A stretch of DNA of 21,007 nt from a virus, in IMG/VR virus record IMGVR_UViG_3300025128_000425, positions 1 to 21,007 of that record. The stretch is one strand, 5' to 3'. The first letter of the stretch is position 1. Every line of letters starts with the position of its first letter. This document shows, piece after piece, positions 4,465 to 11,172 of the stretch. Under the pieces are notes generated by a model. That model made no database searches. It had not been told where the DNA came from and worked only from the letters and a program-made list of their open reading frames with translations. Made by a program: the position numbers and the translations under genes.

Positions 4465-6207
4465 ATGTTAGAAGATACTGAACAAGAAGAAGCACTAGTG
4501 ACCCACCATCGTTGCCCTTGCGGTAACAGTTCAGATGCCTTTGCTCTGTACCCTGATGGTCACGGCTTCTGTTTCTCTCATGCTTGTAAGAATGAGAAGA
4601 AAAGATTTAGTAACAGTGAACTACCAAAGGAGATGCAAGAGATGTTAGATCAGTACGGAGTAGGATCAGAGAAGGTAGCAGAAGAAGAAAGCACAGAGGA
4701 TTTCTCTTCTTCTGTCTCTCTTAACAAGGGTACCTTTACAGATATTAGTAAAAGAAAAATAACTAAAGAGACCTGCAAGCTGTTCAATGTCACTGTCAAT
4801 GTACAGGACGGGGCAGAACTAGGACACTACTACCCTTACTATGACAAGGAAGGGAACCACGTGGCCAACAAGGTCAGAGGCAGGGCCAAGTCCTTCAAGT
4901 GGGAGGGAGCACCAAAAGAAACCATCCTCTTTGGACAGCAGGTCTTTGGGTCTTCCACTGCCAAGGCTGTCACCGTGGTGGAGGGTGAGCTAGATGCGCT
5001 CTCCACGTACCAGTTACTAGGCTCACGCTACCCTGTTGTCTCCATCAAGGGCGGGGCAGGGAATGCACTGAAGGACTGCAAGAATAACTATAACTTTCTC
5101 AACTCCTTTAAGGAGATTGTCATCTGCTTTGACCGTGACGAAAGCGGTACGCAGGCGGCTAACCAAGTATCCAAGCTGTTCCCCAACAAGAGCAAGGTGG
5201 TCACGCTAGACGAGGGCAAGGACCCCTCCGACTACCTGATGGAGAACCGTTCCGCTGACTTCACCCGGAGGTGGTTTGCCTCTGAGAAGTATACCCCTGC
5301 CAACATTGTCAGAGGCGAGGACCTACTGGAGCGCCTGCTTAATCAACCCACGCCAGAAAGCCTCACGCTCCCGTGGGATGGCCTCCAAGACCTGACCTAT
5401 GGCATCCGCAAGGGAGAGATGTGGACACTGACCAGTGGCTCTGGCATGGGGAAAACGCAGGTGCTTAGAGAACTTGCCTTCCACATACAACAGCACACCG
5501 AGGATAACATTGGCCTCCTCTTTCTGGAGGAACCACTGGAGGACGCTGCCCGAGGAATGATGAGCCTTTCCGCTGGTAAGCCCCTGCACCTGCCCACCAC
5601 CGAGTACACGCAGGATGAATGGGATAATTCCTTTGAGGAAACTCTGGCCACAGGCAGGTATGTGTTCTTTGATTCCTTTGGGTCAAACGATATAGACACC
5701 ATCATAGACACCATCAAGTACATGCGCCACGCCTGCGGGTGTAAGTACATTTTCCTTGATCATATCTCTATCCTTGTCAGTGACCAGAGCGCAGGCGATG
5801 AGCGAAAGGCACTGGACGAGATCGCCACCAAGCTCAAGACCTTGACCATTGAGCTAGACATATGGCTGGGCATGGTCAGTCACTCCAAGCGTCCCGCTGG
5901 TAAGCCACATGAAGAAGGTGGACAGACCTCGCTCTCTGAACTCAGGGGTACCGCTGGCATAGGTCAGCTGAGTAACATGGTACTGGGCTTGGAGAGGAAT
6001 GGACAGGACCCTGACCTGTACCTGCGTAACGTCACCCTGATCCGGGTACTGAAGAACCGTTTCTCTGGACTCACCGGACCCGCCTGTCACCTGCACTATG
6101 ACCGTGTCACAGGGCGCTTGACACAGATAGACGATCCTGCTACAGAGGCAGGGACAGAGTCAGACGCAGACGAGACAGAGGCAGAGGATTTTGACGAGGT
6201 ACTATGA
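4465..6207 (+). CDS. DNA primase-helicase (T7 gp4-like), 580 aa
   Basis: ATG 4465 follows AAGGAGA. The N-terminus has a zinc-binding motif (C17, C19, C36, with H39 or C41 as fourth ligand) for template recognition. A TOPRIM domain follows, with E173-G-E (VVEGELDAL) and D223-R-D225, the metal residues of RNA primer synthesis. From about residue 290 lies a DnaB/gp4 helicase domain with Walker A GSGMGKT (325-331) and Walker B (FLDH, D432). The C-terminus is strongly acidic, as in T7 gp4, where that tail binds the polymerase. Length and order match T7 gp4 (566 aa). It would unwind the fork and prime lagging-strand synthesis with the polymerase encoded immediately downstream (ATGA overlap). The C-x-C spacing of the first two cysteines is unusual (C-x2-C in T7). 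Confidence 0.95.
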   Translation: MLEDTEQEEALVTHHRCPCGNSSDAFALYPDGHGFCFSHACKNEKKRFSNSELPKEMQEMLDQYGVGSEKVAEEESTEDFSSSVSLNKGTFTDISKRKITKETCKLFNVTVNVQDGAELGHYYPYYDKEGNHVANKVRGRAKSFKWEGAPKETILFGQQVFGSSTAKAVTVVEGELDALSTYQLLGSRYPVVSIKGGAGNALKDCKNNYNFLNSFKEIVICFDRDESGTQAANQVSKLFPNKSKVVTLDEGKDPSDYLMENRSADFTRRWFASEKYTPANIVRGEDLLERLLNQPTPESLTLPWDGLQDLTYGIRKGEMWTLTSGSGMGKTQVLRELAFHIQQHTEDNIGLLFLEEPLEDAARGMMSLSAGKPLHLPTTEYTQDEWDNSFEETLATGRYVFFDSFGSNDIDTIIDTIKYMRHACGCKYIFLDHISILVSDQSAGDERKALDEIATKLKTLTIELDIWLGMVSHSKRPAGKPHEEGGQTSLSELRGTAGIGQLSNMVLGLERNGQDPDLYLRNVTLIRVLKNRFSGLTGPACHLHYDRVTGRLTQIDDPATEAGTESDADETEAEDFDEVL

Positions 6208-7883
6208 TGAAGCGATTGTTCTTGGACATAGAGACAGATGGATTCAACCCTACCCGCATATGGTGCGTGGGTACAGTTATGGTGGAGGACAACAAGGATG
6301 GCACTACAACGGAGACCGCTAAACTATACACAGAGGGAGAAAGAAATCTCTTTACAACTCTTGCGTCACAAGCGGATAAAGTTATTGGGCATAACGCTAT
6401 TCACTTTGACTTTCGCGTACTTGATCTTCTTTGGGGTATACGTTTTGAACCAGAGCAGATGCTCGATACAATGGTCCTTTCCCAACTTGCCAACCCAGTC
6501 AGAGAAGGGGGACACTCTCTTGAAGCATGGGGAAGGAAGCTCTCTTTCCCAAAGGTAGAGTTTGATCCTTCCCTCTTCTATCAAGGGTACACCGAGAAGA
6601 TGGGGGAGTACTGTATGCAAGACACCAAGCTGACTTGTAAACTATACAAGGTGCTGAAGACTGAGCTACACAAGTTCAGTGGAGACTCCATCAAACTAGA
6701 GCACCGTGTCCGCATGATACTGAGCGAACAGGAACTCAATGGCTTTGCCCTTGACCAAGAGAACGCCTGCATACTGGTGGCAGAACTGAACGATGAACTG
6801 GTACAGATCAAGGAGGATATGCAGAAGGTCTTTCCCCCCACTGAGGTACAGCTGAAGACCAAGGTAAAGTACATTCCCTTTAACCCCGGTTCGCGTAAGC
6901 AGGTGGGAGAACGCCTGATGGAGAAGGGCTGGGTACCTGAGAAGAAGACTGACCTAGGCACCCCTGTGCTAGACGAGAGTGTTCTATCTGGCATTGACAT
7001 GGAAGAGGCCAAGATAGTTGGCAGGTACATGATGCTCCAGAAGAGGATCGCACAGATCAACTCTTGGATAGACGCTGTCAACCCTGAGACAGGGAGGGTA
7101 CACGGGAAAGTCTTGACCCTTAGAACAATCACAGGGCGCATGGCGCACGCATCTCCTAACATGGCACAGGTACCCGCTGTCTACTCACCCTACGGGGAGG
7201 AGTGCAGGAGACTATGGGTACCGGGTAATCCTAGGAAGCAGAACCTTGTGGGTATAGATGCATCTTCCATTGAACTGAGGATGCTCTGCCACTACATGAA
7301 CGATCCAGAGTACACAGAGATCGTGGTCTCTGGTGACATACACACAGCTAACCAAGAGAGAGCAGGTCTAAGCTCACGTTCCCAATCAAAAACATTTATC
7401 TATGCATTCCTCTACGGTGCAGGCGCTGCCAAGATCGGGAGCATAGTGGAGGGCAGTGCCAAGGACGGGCAGGAACTGATAGATAATTTTCTAGAGGCCA
7501 CCCCTGCCCTACAAGAGGCACGGCACAGGGTCACGCTGACCGCTGAGAGAAGCGGGATCATCAGAGGACTAGACGGGAGGATGCTCTGGATCAGGTCACC
7601 TCACGCTGCCCTGAACACGCAACTGCAAGGGGCAGCAGCGGTGGTGATGAAGCGAGCACTCCTGATCTTTCACAAGGAGTTATCGTCTTCGCCTTGTGCA
7701 GGGAGGGCAAAGTTTGTTGCAAATGTCCACGATGAATGGCAGTTAGAGGTTGACAAACCCCTGTCAGATATGGTAGGTACACTGGGAATAGAAAGTATCA
7801 AGAAGGCAGGAGAGTACTACAAATTAAATTGCCCACTGACAGGCGAGTACAACGTAGGCACCAACTGGGCAGAGACACACTAG
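6204..7883 (+). CDS. family A DNA polymerase with 3'-5' exonuclease (T7 gp5-like), 559 aa
   Basis: The start overlaps the primase stop (ATGA). The N-terminal exonuclease shows D8-I-E10, D69 (HNAIHFDF) and D140 (YCMQDTKLT), so proofreading looks intact. The polymerase part shows motif A with D352 (GIDASSIELR), motif B R392-K396-Y400-YG (RSQSKTFIYAFLYG) and motif C H509-D510-E511. Y400 corresponds to Phe762 of E. coli Pol I and Tyr526 of T7. A tyrosine there lowers discrimination against dideoxynucleotides in the family. At 559 residues it is shorter than T7 gp5 (704), so any processivity-factor insert may be reduced. It is the replicative enzyme, acting with the primase-helicase and the gp2.5-like protein. 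Confidence 0.95.
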   Translation: MMKRLFLDIETDGFNPTRIWCVGTVMVEDNKDGTTTETAKLYTEGERNLFTTLASQADKVIGHNAIHFDFRVLDLLWGIRFEPEQMLDTMVLSQLANPVREGGHSLEAWGRKLSFPKVEFDPSLFYQGYTEKMGEYCMQDTKLTCKLYKVLKTELHKFSGDSIKLEHRVRMILSEQELNGFALDQENACILVAELNDELVQIKEDMQKVFPPTEVQLKTKVKYIPFNPGSRKQVGERLMEKGWVPEKKTDLGTPVLDESVLSGIDMEEAKIVGRYMMLQKRIAQINSWIDAVNPETGRVHGKVLTLRTITGRMAHASPNMAQVPAVYSPYGEECRRLWVPGNPRKQNLVGIDASSIELRMLCHYMNDPEYTEIVVSGDIHTANQERAGLSSRSQSKTFIYAFLYGAGAAKIGSIVEGSAKDGQELIDNFLEATPALQEARHRVTLTAERSGIIRGLDGRMLWIRSPHAALNTQLQGAAAVVMKRALLIFHKELSSSPCAGRAKFVANVHDEWQLEVDKPLSDMVGTLGIESIKKAGEYYKLNCPLTGEYNVGTNWAETH

Positions 7884-7915
7884 GTAAACTTAGCAAACCA
7901 AAGGAGGTTAAATAA

Positions 7916-8161
7916 ATGGACCACGTTGAAACAATAAGGACACTGGAACACAATGTATCTGAGGTGACGAAGCAGTTGTACGACTCTTACAAAAGAATAG
8001 CAGAGCTAACAGAGGAGAGAGACAATCTGGTGCACCATCAACTATCGTCCAGTGAAATTACAAGCAAGGGAAAAAAAGTATTGACAACCTACGTTGAAGA
8101 TGCTATGAACTGTAACATCAAAACATTCCAGAATATTCTGGGCAAACTTAAAGGAGTTTAG
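7916..8161 (+). CDS. hypothetical coiled-coil protein, 81 aa
   Basis: ATG 7916 follows a strong AAAGGAGG. Residues 1-40 have heptad-like spacing (IRTLEHNVSEVTKQLYDSY, then KRIAELTEERDNL), suggesting a coiled coil. The second half is mixed and ends basic. No enzyme motif is visible. It lies between polymerase and single-strand binding protein, so a role at the fork is possible but not shown. A candidate promoter for the next gene lies in its last third. Confidence 0.6.
   Translation: MDHVETIRTLEHNVSEVTKQLYDSYKRIAELTEERDNLVHHQLSSSEITSKGKKVLTTYVEDAMNCNIKTFQNILGKLKGV
8081..8109 (+). promoter_or_regulatory. sigma-70-like promoter, TTGACA-17-TATGAA
   Basis: TTGACA (8081-8086) and TATGAA (8104-8109) are 17 nt apart, with an A-tract just upstream. 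The first 13 bases (TTGACAACCTACG) are identical to the promoter at 10621. It would boost the single-strand binding protein gene. Confidence 0.4.
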
Positions 8162-8166
8162 ATAAC

Positions 8167-8685
8167 ATGCCAATTGTACAAGGTACAGCTTACTGGGCAA
8201 AACTTGATCCGCAATCACCAGCACAGAAGTATCAGACTACTTCTAAAGAGGACACCGAGTGGTGCCTTGACCTTGGGCTGGATGCCAAGGCAGTCAAGAT
8301 GATAGAGGGCATGAACCCCTCTGCCTCTGTCAAGGACGGGAAGAAGAAGAACCACGCCAGTGGTGGACCCTTCTTCAAGTTCAAGAAGAATGCCTTCACC
8401 CGAGAGGGCAAGCAGCTTCCTGCTCCCCGTGTGGTGGACGCACAGAAGAATGATATCTCTGGCACTGCCATTGGTAACGGGAGCAAGGTCAATGTTCTCT
8501 TCCGTTCCAAAGAGATGGAGCAAGGACAGTGGGCAGGTAAGAGCGTGTTCTACCTAGACGCTATCCAAGTTCTTGAACTGGTACCCTACAATGGGCCAGC
8601 ATCAGAAGATTTCTCCACCGTGGACAGTGGGTACACGGGAGAAGAAGACTTCTCCAACGAGACCAACGAAGACAAAGGACTCTAG
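8167..8685 (+). CDS. single-stranded DNA-binding protein (T7 gp2.5-like), 172 aa
   Basis: ATG 8167 follows AAAGGAG. Size, position between polymerase and exonuclease, and architecture fit a gp2.5-type protein. A basic, beta-rich core (KKKNHASGGPFFKFKKNAFTR region, then SKVNVLFRSKEM and AGKSVFYLDAIQVLELV) is followed by a flexible, acidic tail from about residue 145 (SEDFSTVD, GEEDFSNETNED). In the family the tail contacts polymerase and helicase and competes with DNA. The T7 protein ends in phenylalanine; this one ends in leucine. It would coat single strands, support recombination and coordinate the replisome. The call rests on context and the core/tail pattern. Confidence 0.8.
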   Translation: MPIVQGTAYWAKLDPQSPAQKYQTTSKEDTEWCLDLGLDAKAVKMIEGMNPSASVKDGKKKNHASGGPFFKFKKNAFTREGKQLPAPRVVDAQKNDISGTAIGNGSKVNVLFRSKEMEQGQWAGKSVFYLDAIQVLELVPYNGPASEDFSTVDSGYTGEEDFSNETNEDKGL

Positions 8686-8688
8686 GAG

Positions 8689-9537
8689 ATGGTAGACAGC
8701 AAGATTGATTCTCTTCTGGTGGATATCAGCAGTCGTTTAGAAGAGGGTAAGGGACCAGCGAAGGACAATCTTGCTGTCTTCCTAGAAGAAATAAAGGAGG
8801 TGATGGAAAACTTTTTTGAAGAGAGTACCAACCGTGACAACAGGGGGAAGCTAAGACTATCAGCGGTTGGAAGAGAGGACAGAAAGCTCTGGTACGATTA
8901 CCACGGGTACGAGAAAGAACCTCTGAATACAGATGCGCGTATCAAGTTCTGCTTTGGTCATCTGCTAGAAGCTTTCGTCCTTCTCCTTGTCAAGGAAGCA
9001 GGTCACAGTGTAAAGGATTGTCAGAAAGAAGTAACAGTGGGGCAGGTCAAGGGACACATAGACTGTCTGATAGATGATGAGCTAGTGGATGTTAAGTCTG
9101 CCTCTCCCTATGGATTTAAAAAGTTTGTTGACGGGAGCATACTCAAGGGCGACGATCCCTTTGGCTACCTGTACCAGCTAAGTTCCTACGGTAAAGCACT
9201 GGGGAAAGAGAAGGGTTACTTCCTGTCCATTGACAAGAGCGGTGGAGGCCTCAACCTGCTAGAGGTACCACTGGACAGAGTGGACCCTGTTCAGAGAATA
9301 ACATACCTGAAAGAGATTATGCCCCATGATCTTCCCCCTGCCCGGTGCTACTCAGAGGTAGAAGAAGCATCAGGTAACAGGAAGCTGGGGTTCAACTGTA
9401 AGTACTGTGACTTCAAGTCAAAGTGCTGGGAAGATTCTAACAACGGACAAGGTCTCAGGAAGTACAACTACTCCCGAGGACCTGAGTACTTTACCCATGT
9501 ACAGCGGGAACCCAGAGTAGAGGAGGATTTCTTTTGA
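8689..9537 (+). CDS. PD-(D/E)XK exonuclease with Cas4/AddB-like cysteine pattern, 282 aa
   Basis: ATG 8689 starts three nt after the previous stop, with AAAGGA upstream. The nuclease core shows E94 (GHLLEAF), D125 (KGHIDCLID), D134-V-K136 (VDVKSAS) and a downstream Q163-x3-Y167 (QLSSYGKA), the usual layout of RecB/Cas4-like nucleases. C237-x2-C240-x5-C246 near the C-terminus, with C88 upstream of the core, matches the four-cysteine iron-sulfur pattern of Cas4 and AddB. In phages of this type the gene fills the place of T7 gp6: 5'-3' degradation of host DNA and processing of ends or primers. The next gene starts within its stop codon (TTGA). Confidence 0.85.
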   Translation: MVDSKIDSLLVDISSRLEEGKGPAKDNLAVFLEEIKEVMENFFEESTNRDNRGKLRLSAVGREDRKLWYDYHGYEKEPLNTDARIKFCFGHLLEAFVLLLVKEAGHSVKDCQKEVTVGQVKGHIDCLIDDELVDVKSASPYGFKKFVDGSILKGDDPFGYLYQLSSYGKALGKEKGYFLSIDKSGGGLNLLEVPLDRVDPVQRITYLKEIMPHDLPPARCYSEVEEASGNRKLGFNCKYCDFKSKCWEDSNNGQGLRKYNYSRGPEYFTHVQREPRVEEDFF

Positions 9538-10364
9538 GCGCCGCCCCTAGACCAGATCAATCTATCATACTGTCTTACCAAGAGTGTAAGTTCTGTTCCT
9601 CTCCCAACGGTTTTGTCTTCTATGACAGCCACGGTTACTGTTACACTTGTAATGAGGTATGGTTTGGAGAAGACTACGATCAAGCACTGGAGGATATGAA
9701 CGAAATGCACTGGACTTTTAGAGATGACAAGACACGGGTACCTGACCCTGATCACTACTTTGGTTTTGTTTACCTGATCACCAACAAGAAGAACCATAGG
9801 AAGTACGTGGGGTGTAAGCAGTACTGGCAGATGAGGCACAGGAAAAGGTACAAGCCTTCCAACTGGAAAGTATACACCTCTTCTTCCAAGGAACTGTGTG
9901 CTGACATAGAGAAGATCGGGAAGAGAAACTTTAAGTTTGAGATCATACAAGAGTACGAGACCAAGCGAGGCCTGCACTACTACGAGCAGTACTACCAGAT
10001 GAAGTACCATGTGCTCACCGCTGTGCTAGAGGGAACAGACCAGAAGGAATACTATAACAAGAACGTGGGAGGAGTCAGGTTCTATGTTCCTTTGGAAACA
10101 TATGAAGACCCGGCACATGGACGTGCGATTTCGGCGGCCATGTCTAAAGGTCCCTACAGAATTACCTTTGACACTGGTAGAGAAATTATCATTGACAACC
10201 TTAAAGGATGGGCGAAAGAAAACAATTATTACGATCAGTTACTTTATCACATATTAAATAAAACAAAAACTAAAAGAAATAAAAAAGATAAGAAAGCCTA
10301 TTTAAGAAAAAGACATAAAGATATCATAGGAGTGGAGCGTGTAACAAATGACATGGGGGAGTAG
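9534..10364 (+). CDS. GIY-YIG endonuclease with N-terminal primase-like zinc ribbon, 276 aa, TTG start
   Basis: TTG 9534 overlaps the exonuclease stop and has AGGAGG about eight nt upstream, so the non-ATG start is well supported. Residues 18-39 form a zinc ribbon (C18, C21, C36, C39) very like the zinc motif of gp4 primases, including SHGYCYTC. Residues 76-160 are a GIY-YIG nuclease: F78-V-Y80, Y91-V-G93, a central basic segment, and a late Glu in HYYEQYY. Residues 200-235 (DTGREIIIDNLKGWAKENNYY) resemble a NUMOD-type DNA-binding repeat of homing endonucleases. The C-terminus is very lysine-rich. It may be a free-standing homing endonuclease or a resident enzyme in the role of T7 endonuclease I. 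The last third is far richer in A/T than its surroundings. Confidence 0.85.
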   Translation: MSAAPRPDQSIILSYQECKFCSSPNGFVFYDSHGYCYTCNEVWFGEDYDQALEDMNEMHWTFRDDKTRVPDPDHYFGFVYLITNKKNHRKYVGCKQYWQMRHRKRYKPSNWKVYTSSSKELCADIEKIGKRNFKFEIIQEYETKRGLHYYEQYYQMKYHVLTAVLEGTDQKEYYNKNVGGVRFYVPLETYEDPAHGRAISAAMSKGPYRITFDTGREIIIDNLKGWAKENNYYDQLLYHILNKTKTKRNKKDKKAYLRKRHKDIIGVERVTNDMGE

Positions 10365-10788
10365 CTATGAAGGCTCCTCTTTTGCCATTGAGTCTGTACT
10401 TGATGAGGGAGTTCACGATTACCATTCACCGGAGAGGGTACTATTTTTGTGTGTCATTCTTCAGCAACTGCTTGACGCAACTAAGCCACTACACCCCGGT
10501 GATAGTACCTACACTTCTGTCAACAGGGAGAGAGCTAGGTCTTGGCTAACCACAGACGTAGGTGTAACAGCGGAGGACAAGGAAGAGGTTTGTTTTCTTG
10601 CAGGAATTGAACCAGAAGCCTTGACAACCTACGCAAGAAAGGTTATAGATACAAAAGAAGTTCCGTTTATACGCAAGAGAATCAATGCAATATTACATGA
10701 ACCTATCACAGTGGTTGAAGAGAAAGAGGAGACGGTAGCACATGATAAGGAAAGCAACAGAAGGACAGGTGGGTGGTACTCACTATAA
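10348..10788 (+). CDS. conserved hypothetical phage protein, 146 aa
   Basis: ATG 10348 overlaps the endonuclease by 17 nt, with GGAG about 13 nt upstream. The middle part (SPERVLFLCVILQQLLDA, then RERARSWLTTD, then EEVCFLAGIEPEALTTYARKV) matches in outline a small helical phage protein type I have seen beside replication genes. In that type a WL motif is followed by an 'xVCxLAGxxPE' helix. I cannot give it a name. The C-terminal 30 residues are charged and probably disordered, and overlap the next gene by 47 nt. It is probably a DNA-metabolism accessory; the role is unknown. Confidence 0.6.
   Translation: MTWGSSYEGSSFAIESVLDEGVHDYHSPERVLFLCVILQQLLDATKPLHPGDSTYTSVNRERARSWLTTDVGVTAEDKEEVCFLAGIEPEALTTYARKVIDTKEVPFIRKRINAILHEPITVVEEKEETVAHDKESNRRTGGWYSL
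10621..10649 (+). promoter_or_regulatory. sigma-70-like promoter, TTGACA-17-TATAGA
   Basis: TTGACA (10621-10626) and TATAGA (10644-10649) are 17 nt apart. The first 13 bases equal those of the promoter at 8081. It lies inside a gene and would serve DUF3310 and the reductase. Confidence 0.4.
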
Positions 10789-11026
10789 AGAATGTAAAAT
10801 TCAACCTGTTCAATATATTCACGCCAACAAGCTTGGATTCCTAGAGGGAAACATAGTAAAATATATTACCCGCCACCGTACCAAGGGAGAAGGTGCCTTG
10901 GATATTCTTAAAGTAAAGCACTATGCAGACTTGATCCTTCAGCTTGAGTATGATATGAACACAGAAGAAGACGCTGTTCTTCTTTCACAAGAGGTGCATT
11001 CAACATGGAACCCAGACTCTACCTGA
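10742..11026 (+). CDS. DUF3310 protein (T7 gp1.7-related), 94 aa
   Basis: ATG 10742 lies within the previous gene. The protein carries the DUF3310 signature: G-G-T-H-Y near the start (QVGGTHYKECKIQPVQYI), then NIVKYITRHRTKG and ALDILKVKHYADLIL. T7 gp1.7, which belongs to this family, is a thymidylate/nucleotide kinase, so a role in dNTP supply is reasonable. The reductase and ThyX encoded next support that. The length is about that of stand-alone DUF3310 domains. Residues from about 75 on are acidic and not part of the core. The downstream 55-residue gene begins inside this one. Confidence 0.85.
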   Translation: MIRKATEGQVGGTHYKECKIQPVQYIHANKLGFLEGNIVKYITRHRTKGEGALDILKVKHYADLILQLEYDMNTEEDAVLLSQEVHSTWNPDST

Positions 11027-11172
11027 CAGAAGAATTTATTATGTTTGACGGTGAACCTGTTGCCAAGGTGTGGGACGGGGCAGACGAAATATTAGTTAAG
11101 AAGTTTGAATACTTCTTACAGGACCTAGAGGAGATCATTGATGAACATGGGCCAGACTCAGAAGATGCTTGA
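11005..11172 (+). CDS. small acidic hypothetical protein, 55 aa
   Basis: ATG 11005 overlaps the end of the DUF3310 gene by 22 nt, and the frame runs to TGA 11170-11172, overlapping the reductase start by 32 nt. The product begins MEPRLYLTEEFIMFDGEPVA and is acidic throughout, with a probable helix LVKKFEYFLQDLEEII. GAGG precedes it by about 12 nt. It fills an otherwise non-coding gap of 111 nt and the sequence looks like a real soluble peptide (no runs, balanced composition). The function is unknown. Confidence 0.55.
   Translation: MEPRLYLTEEFIMFDGEPVAKVWDGADEILVKKFEYFLQDLEEIIDEHGPDSEDA

Noticed and set aside
6581-7162. 193-codon frame on the minus strand inside the polymerase gene
   Set aside because: The polymerase on the other strand has complete motifs. 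The minus frame is Ser/Cys-rich and low in complexity, as expected for a shadow.
9231-9260. TTGACA in the exonuclease gene as a promoter
   Set aside because: No -10 box at the right distance.
9468-10010. 180-codon frame on the minus strand over the exonuclease/endonuclease junction
   Set aside because: Both + strand genes have clear domains here. The minus product is a Val/Leu-rich shadow without a ribosome site.
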